Of a stretch of DNA of 43,639 nucleotides, positions 41,218 through 43,639 are shown piece after piece. Origin of the DNA: Streptomyces carpinensis. GTDB lineage: Bacteria > Actinomycetota > Actinomycetes > Streptomycetales > Streptomycetaceae. The stretch spans positions 361 through 43,999 of the forward strand of contig NZ_MUBM01000103.1 of NCBI RefSeq assembly GCF_002154505.1, written 5' to 3'. A program made the position numbers and the translations under genes. The notes beneath the pieces were generated by a model. It saw only the letters and a list, made by a program, of their open reading frames with translations, had not been told where the DNA came from and made no database searches. Each line of letters starts with the position of its first letter. Within the stretch, counting starts at the first letter, position 1.

Positions 41218-41616
41218 TCAGTCGGCGTGGCAGCCCAGCAGCTCGCCGGTCGTCCCCCGGGACGTCGTACGCAGAGTGAGGACCTTGTCGATCTGCTTGG
41301 CGTGCTCGTCGAAGCGGAAGTCGGCCCGGCCCACCTCGTTGCCGTTGGCCGCCTGCGAGCGCAGCGTGCAGTAGCCGCGGGCGTCGGCGTCCTTGTGGAC
41401 CTCCAGATGGACCCGCACCGCGTTGTCCGAGGTCTCGAACGAGACGACCTGCGCGCTGATCTTGTTCTGCGCGACGTAGTGGTAGGCGAAGTAGCCGATC
41501 AGGGCGAGCAGAACCGCGCCCAGGGCGACGCCTGCGATCTTGAGCTTGTGGTCGGCACGCTCGTCCGAGGAGCGGCCGTAGCGGCCCTCGGGCAGCCGCG
41601 TGCTCGCCGTACTCAT
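41218..41616 (-). CDS. DUF4307 membrane protein
   Basis: A 132-residue protein with a cytoplasmic N-terminus, one membrane segment (IAGVALGAVLLALIGYFAYH) and an outer domain of about 85 residues with two Cys (GYCTLRSQA, ELLGCHAD) that could form a disulfide. The pattern matches DUF4307, an actinobacterial family conserved next to mca and greA. Function unknown. GAGAGG lies upstream of the ATG. It is divergent from mca. Confidence 0.88.
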   Translation of the reverse strand: MSTASTRLPEGRYGRSSDERADHKLKIAGVALGAVLLALIGYFAYHYVAQNKISAQVVSFETSDNAVRVHLEVHKDADARGYCTLRSQAANGNEVGRADFRFDEHAKQIDKVLTLRTTSRGTTGELLGCHAD

Positions 41617-41821
41617 GATCGTCCTCTCGGCCGGGGCGGGACGCACGTCCCGCGGGGGGCTCCCGGAGCCGTACTCCGGAATTATTCCGCCCCCGATTCG
41701 GTCACTATAGAAGCCCCGGCGCGCCGCTCGGCCGCCACCCCGCGACGACGCACACCCACCGGGGTGGGACCCGCACACGCCCGCCGACACCGGGTATCGA
41801 CCTGACCTTGAGGAATGAGCC

Positions 41822-42700
41822 TTGACTGACCAGCTGCGACTGATGGCCGTGCACGCGCACCCCGACGACGAGTCGAGCAAAGGCGCGGCCACCATGGCGA
41901 AGTACGTGTCCGAGGGGGTGGACGTGCTGGTGGTGACCTGCACGGGCGGAGAGCGCGGCTCCATCCTCAACCCCAAGCTCCAGGGTGACAAGTACATCGA
42001 GGAGCACATTCACGAGGTGCGCAAGAGGGAGATGGACGAGGCCCGGGAGATCCTCGGCGTCAAGCAGGAGTGGCTCGGCTTCGTCGACTCCGGGCTGCCC
42101 GAGGGCGACCCGCTGCCCCCGCTGCCGGAGGGCTGCTTCGCGCTCGAGGACGTCGACAAGGCGGCCGGTGAGCTGGTGCGGAAGATCCGCTCCTTCCGCC
42201 CGCAGGTGATCACCACCTACGACGAGAACGGCGGCTACCCGCACCCCGACCACATCATGACCCACAAGATCTCGATGGTGGCGTTCGAGGGCGCCGCGGA
42301 CGCCGAGAAGTACCCGGAGGCGGAGTACGGCCCGGCGTACCAGCCGCTGAAGCTTTACTACAACCAGGGCTTCAACCGTGCCCGCACCGAGGCCCTGCAC
42401 AAGGCCCTGCTCGACCGCGGCCTGGAGTCCCCGTACGGTGAGTGGCTCGAACGCTGGGAGAAGTCCGGCCACAAGGACCGCACGCTCACCACGCACATTC
42501 CCTGCGCCGACTTCTTCGAGGTCCGCGACAAGGCGCTGATCGCCCACGCCACGCAGATCGACCCCGACGGCGGCTGGTTCCGCGTGCCGATGGAGATCCA
42601 GAAGGAGGTCTGGCCGACCGAGGAGTACGAGCTCGCGAAGTCCCTCGTGGACACCTCGCTCCCCGAGGACGACCTCTTTGCGGGCGTCCACCGCCTCTGA
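41822..42700 (+). CDS. mca: Mycothiol S-conjugate amidase
   Basis: A 292-residue LmbE-like zinc amidase. It cleaves mycothiol conjugates to a mercapturic acid, which is exported, and GlcN-Ins, which re-enters mycothiol synthesis. Zinc ligands are in AVHAHPDDESSKGA and GGYPHPDHIMTH. The length and C-terminal region fit Mca rather than the deacetylase MshB. The start is TTG at 41822 with GAGGA about 7 nt upstream; no ATG lies nearby in a suitable place. A detoxification role fits the nearby exporter, but no operon link is seen. Confidence 0.93.
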   Translation: MTDQLRLMAVHAHPDDESSKGAATMAKYVSEGVDVLVVTCTGGERGSILNPKLQGDKYIEEHIHEVRKREMDEAREILGVKQEWLGFVDSGLPEGDPLPPLPEGCFALEDVDKAAGELVRKIRSFRPQVITTYDENGGYPHPDHIMTHKISMVAFEGAADAEKYPEAEYGPAYQPLKLYYNQGFNRARTEALHKALLDRGLESPYGEWLERWEKSGHKDRTLTTHIPCADFFEVRDKALIAHATQIDPDGGWFRVPMEIQKEVWPTEEYELAKSLVDTSLPEDDLFAGVHRL

Positions 42701-42706
42701 GGGACA

Positions 42707-42964
42707 ATGCCTGACATGAGCGCAAGCGCGAGCCTGGCAACGACGCATCTGGTCACTCTGGCCGAGTTCGACCAGAACAAGGTCACCCCCGGCGTCCTCG
42801 GCTTCATCGTCTTCGCGGCGATGGCCCTGGCCGTGTGGGGCCTGATGAAGTCCATGAGCCGCCATATGGGCAAGGTGGACTTCAAGGAGCCCTCGGAGAC
42901 CGAGAAGAACAAGCCCCGCAAGGGCACCCCGGGAAGCGGCACGGCCCAGCCCTCCAAGGGCTGA
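42707..42964 (+). CDS. Small single-pass membrane protein downstream of mca
   Basis: An 85-residue protein. A polar N-terminus of about 28 residues, one membrane segment (PGVLGFIVFAAMALAVWGLM) and a basic, Lys-rich cytoplasmic tail (EKNKPRKGTPG). It starts 7 bp after the mca stop and is probably co-transcribed with it. Two ATGs are possible (42707 and 42716); GAGGG at the mca stop is not ideally spaced for either. Function unknown. Confidence 0.8.
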   Translation: MPDMSASASLATTHLVTLAEFDQNKVTPGVLGFIVFAAMALAVWGLMKSMSRHMGKVDFKEPSETEKNKPRKGTPGSGTAQPSKG

Positions 42965-43639
42965 CCGAGGCCGGCTCTTGGAGGGCTGAGACACCGGCTC
43001 ACGCCCCGCCCGCACGCGCGGCGTGCCGTCGTGACATCCAGCCGGTCGACGTGACCCCGCGCCACCCGGCCGGGTGACACGGGTCACGCAACCATGCCCG
43101 GTCACGCCCGGACCGGTGTCGGCCGTCCCCGCATCGGGGCCCCCGCGCCCGGCAGGCCGGGTGATCGACCCCGCGCCGAACTCTCACACGGGACGGGCGA
43201 TCGGTCCCCGCGCCGAGCCCCACACCCGGGACGGCGGGCCATCGGCCCCGCACCGAGTTCTCATGCCGGGACGGCGGGCGGTTTGCTCGCCCGCCGCGTC
43301 TTCAACGCCTGTACTGGGTGCTCGCCCGCCCGGACACCCTGCCCGCGCCCGGACCGGGGCGGTCCGCCTCGTGCCGAGGTGCTGCACGCCCGAGCCGGTG
43401 CGGTCGGTCACGCATCGAGGCCCCTCGGCCCGCGCCGTTCCCTCACGTCCTGGCCGGGGGTGGCCCGCCTCGTGTCGAGGTGTACGTCCGCGCTGGTGTG
43501 GCCGGCCTCGCATCGAGGCCTCCCGCCTGCGCGGGTCGTCCGGCCGGCGCCGATCCTTCACACCTGGACCGGGGCCACCCGGCCCGGCCTCAGCCCTCAC
43601 CCCCAGCTCCGGTTCTCCCGGCCCGCGCCGTTCCCTCAC
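42965..43639. repeat. Gene-free end region with degenerate G/C-rich repeats
   Basis: The 675 bp to the window end hold no convincing gene. From about 43137, a loose unit of about 40 bp recurs: three copies built on GGGACGG-GGGC-ATCGG-CCCGC-CCGAG (about 43180-43275), then four copies of a GTGGCCGGCCTCG-ATCGAGG-type unit (about 43355-43520). GGCCCGCGCCGTTCCCTCAC occurs at about 43430 and again at the end. The stretch could be a decayed repeat array or a far 3' part of a repeat-rich gene beyond the edge. Confidence 0.5.

Noticed and set aside
43184..43639. Minus-strand frame of 151 codons at the right edge
   Set aside because: Low-complexity Arg/Gly/Pro product from repeats, with no start context or domain.

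Overview
The window is high-GC actinobacterial DNA and almost certainly Streptomyces. Third codon positions are nearly all G/C, GTG and TTG starts are common, and there is a mycothiol S-conjugate amidase (mca), a Streptomyces-type histidase (hutH), an LAxTG-anchored surface protein and a DrrAB-type exporter. From memory only, the gene order at both ends matches the S. coelicolor chromosome around SCO4930-SCO4934 (left) and SCO4956-SCO4968 (right). The middle, about 8.9-32 kb, is accessory DNA between these conserved blocks.

Layout. 0-8.9 kb: a partial repeat-rich gene at the left edge, an enoyl-CoA hydratase, a GAF-GGDEF protein, hutH, a small LAxTG wall protein, a lipoprotein L,D-transpeptidase, and a two-gene MacB-like ABC system. 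8.9-19.2 kb: an MmyB-type regulator divergent from a zinc alcohol dehydrogenase, a zone of decayed gene fragments, a large Mrr-nuclease/TerD fusion, a secreted trypsin-like protease, and a three-subunit molybdenum hydroxylase operon of the PaoABC/xanthine dehydrogenase type.

19.3-24.0 kb is the most unusual part. A DUF4291 gene is split into an N-terminal piece (23398-23541) and a C-terminal piece (19362-19811). The 3,586 bp between them consists of three consecutive units of about 1.1-1.3 kb. Each carries one main passenger gene. The unit ends share a short motif that is inverted at the two ends, and the sequence CCACGTCA lies at both outer edges and at one internal junction. Removing 19812-23397 restores an uninterrupted 197-codon DUF4291 gene. 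No recombinase or transposase is encoded inside. I interpret this as a site-specific, cassette-like gene array.

24-32 kb: a DinB/pentapeptide protein, a DUF1905 protein, a DUF4132-like protein, a CBS-BON protein, and a WXG100/type VII-linked polymorphic toxin locus on the minus strand. That locus has two WXG proteins, a 564-aa toxin with a C-terminal RNase A-like domain, a probable immunity gene, then a displaced second RNase A-like domain with a CdiI-like immunity gene, then a nonsense-interrupted pseudogene.

32-43.6 kb returns to conserved housekeeping genes: msrA (with a 1-nt frameshift in this sequence), a membrane-anchored protein, metB, a small sigma-like factor with a membrane protein, a MarR regulator, ilvA, a DrrAB-type exporter behind a promoter with a palindrome between -35 and -10, greA, a DUF4307 protein, mca and a small membrane protein. 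The last ~500 bp hold degenerate G/C-rich repeats and no convincing gene. I saw no tRNA, rRNA or CRISPR array.
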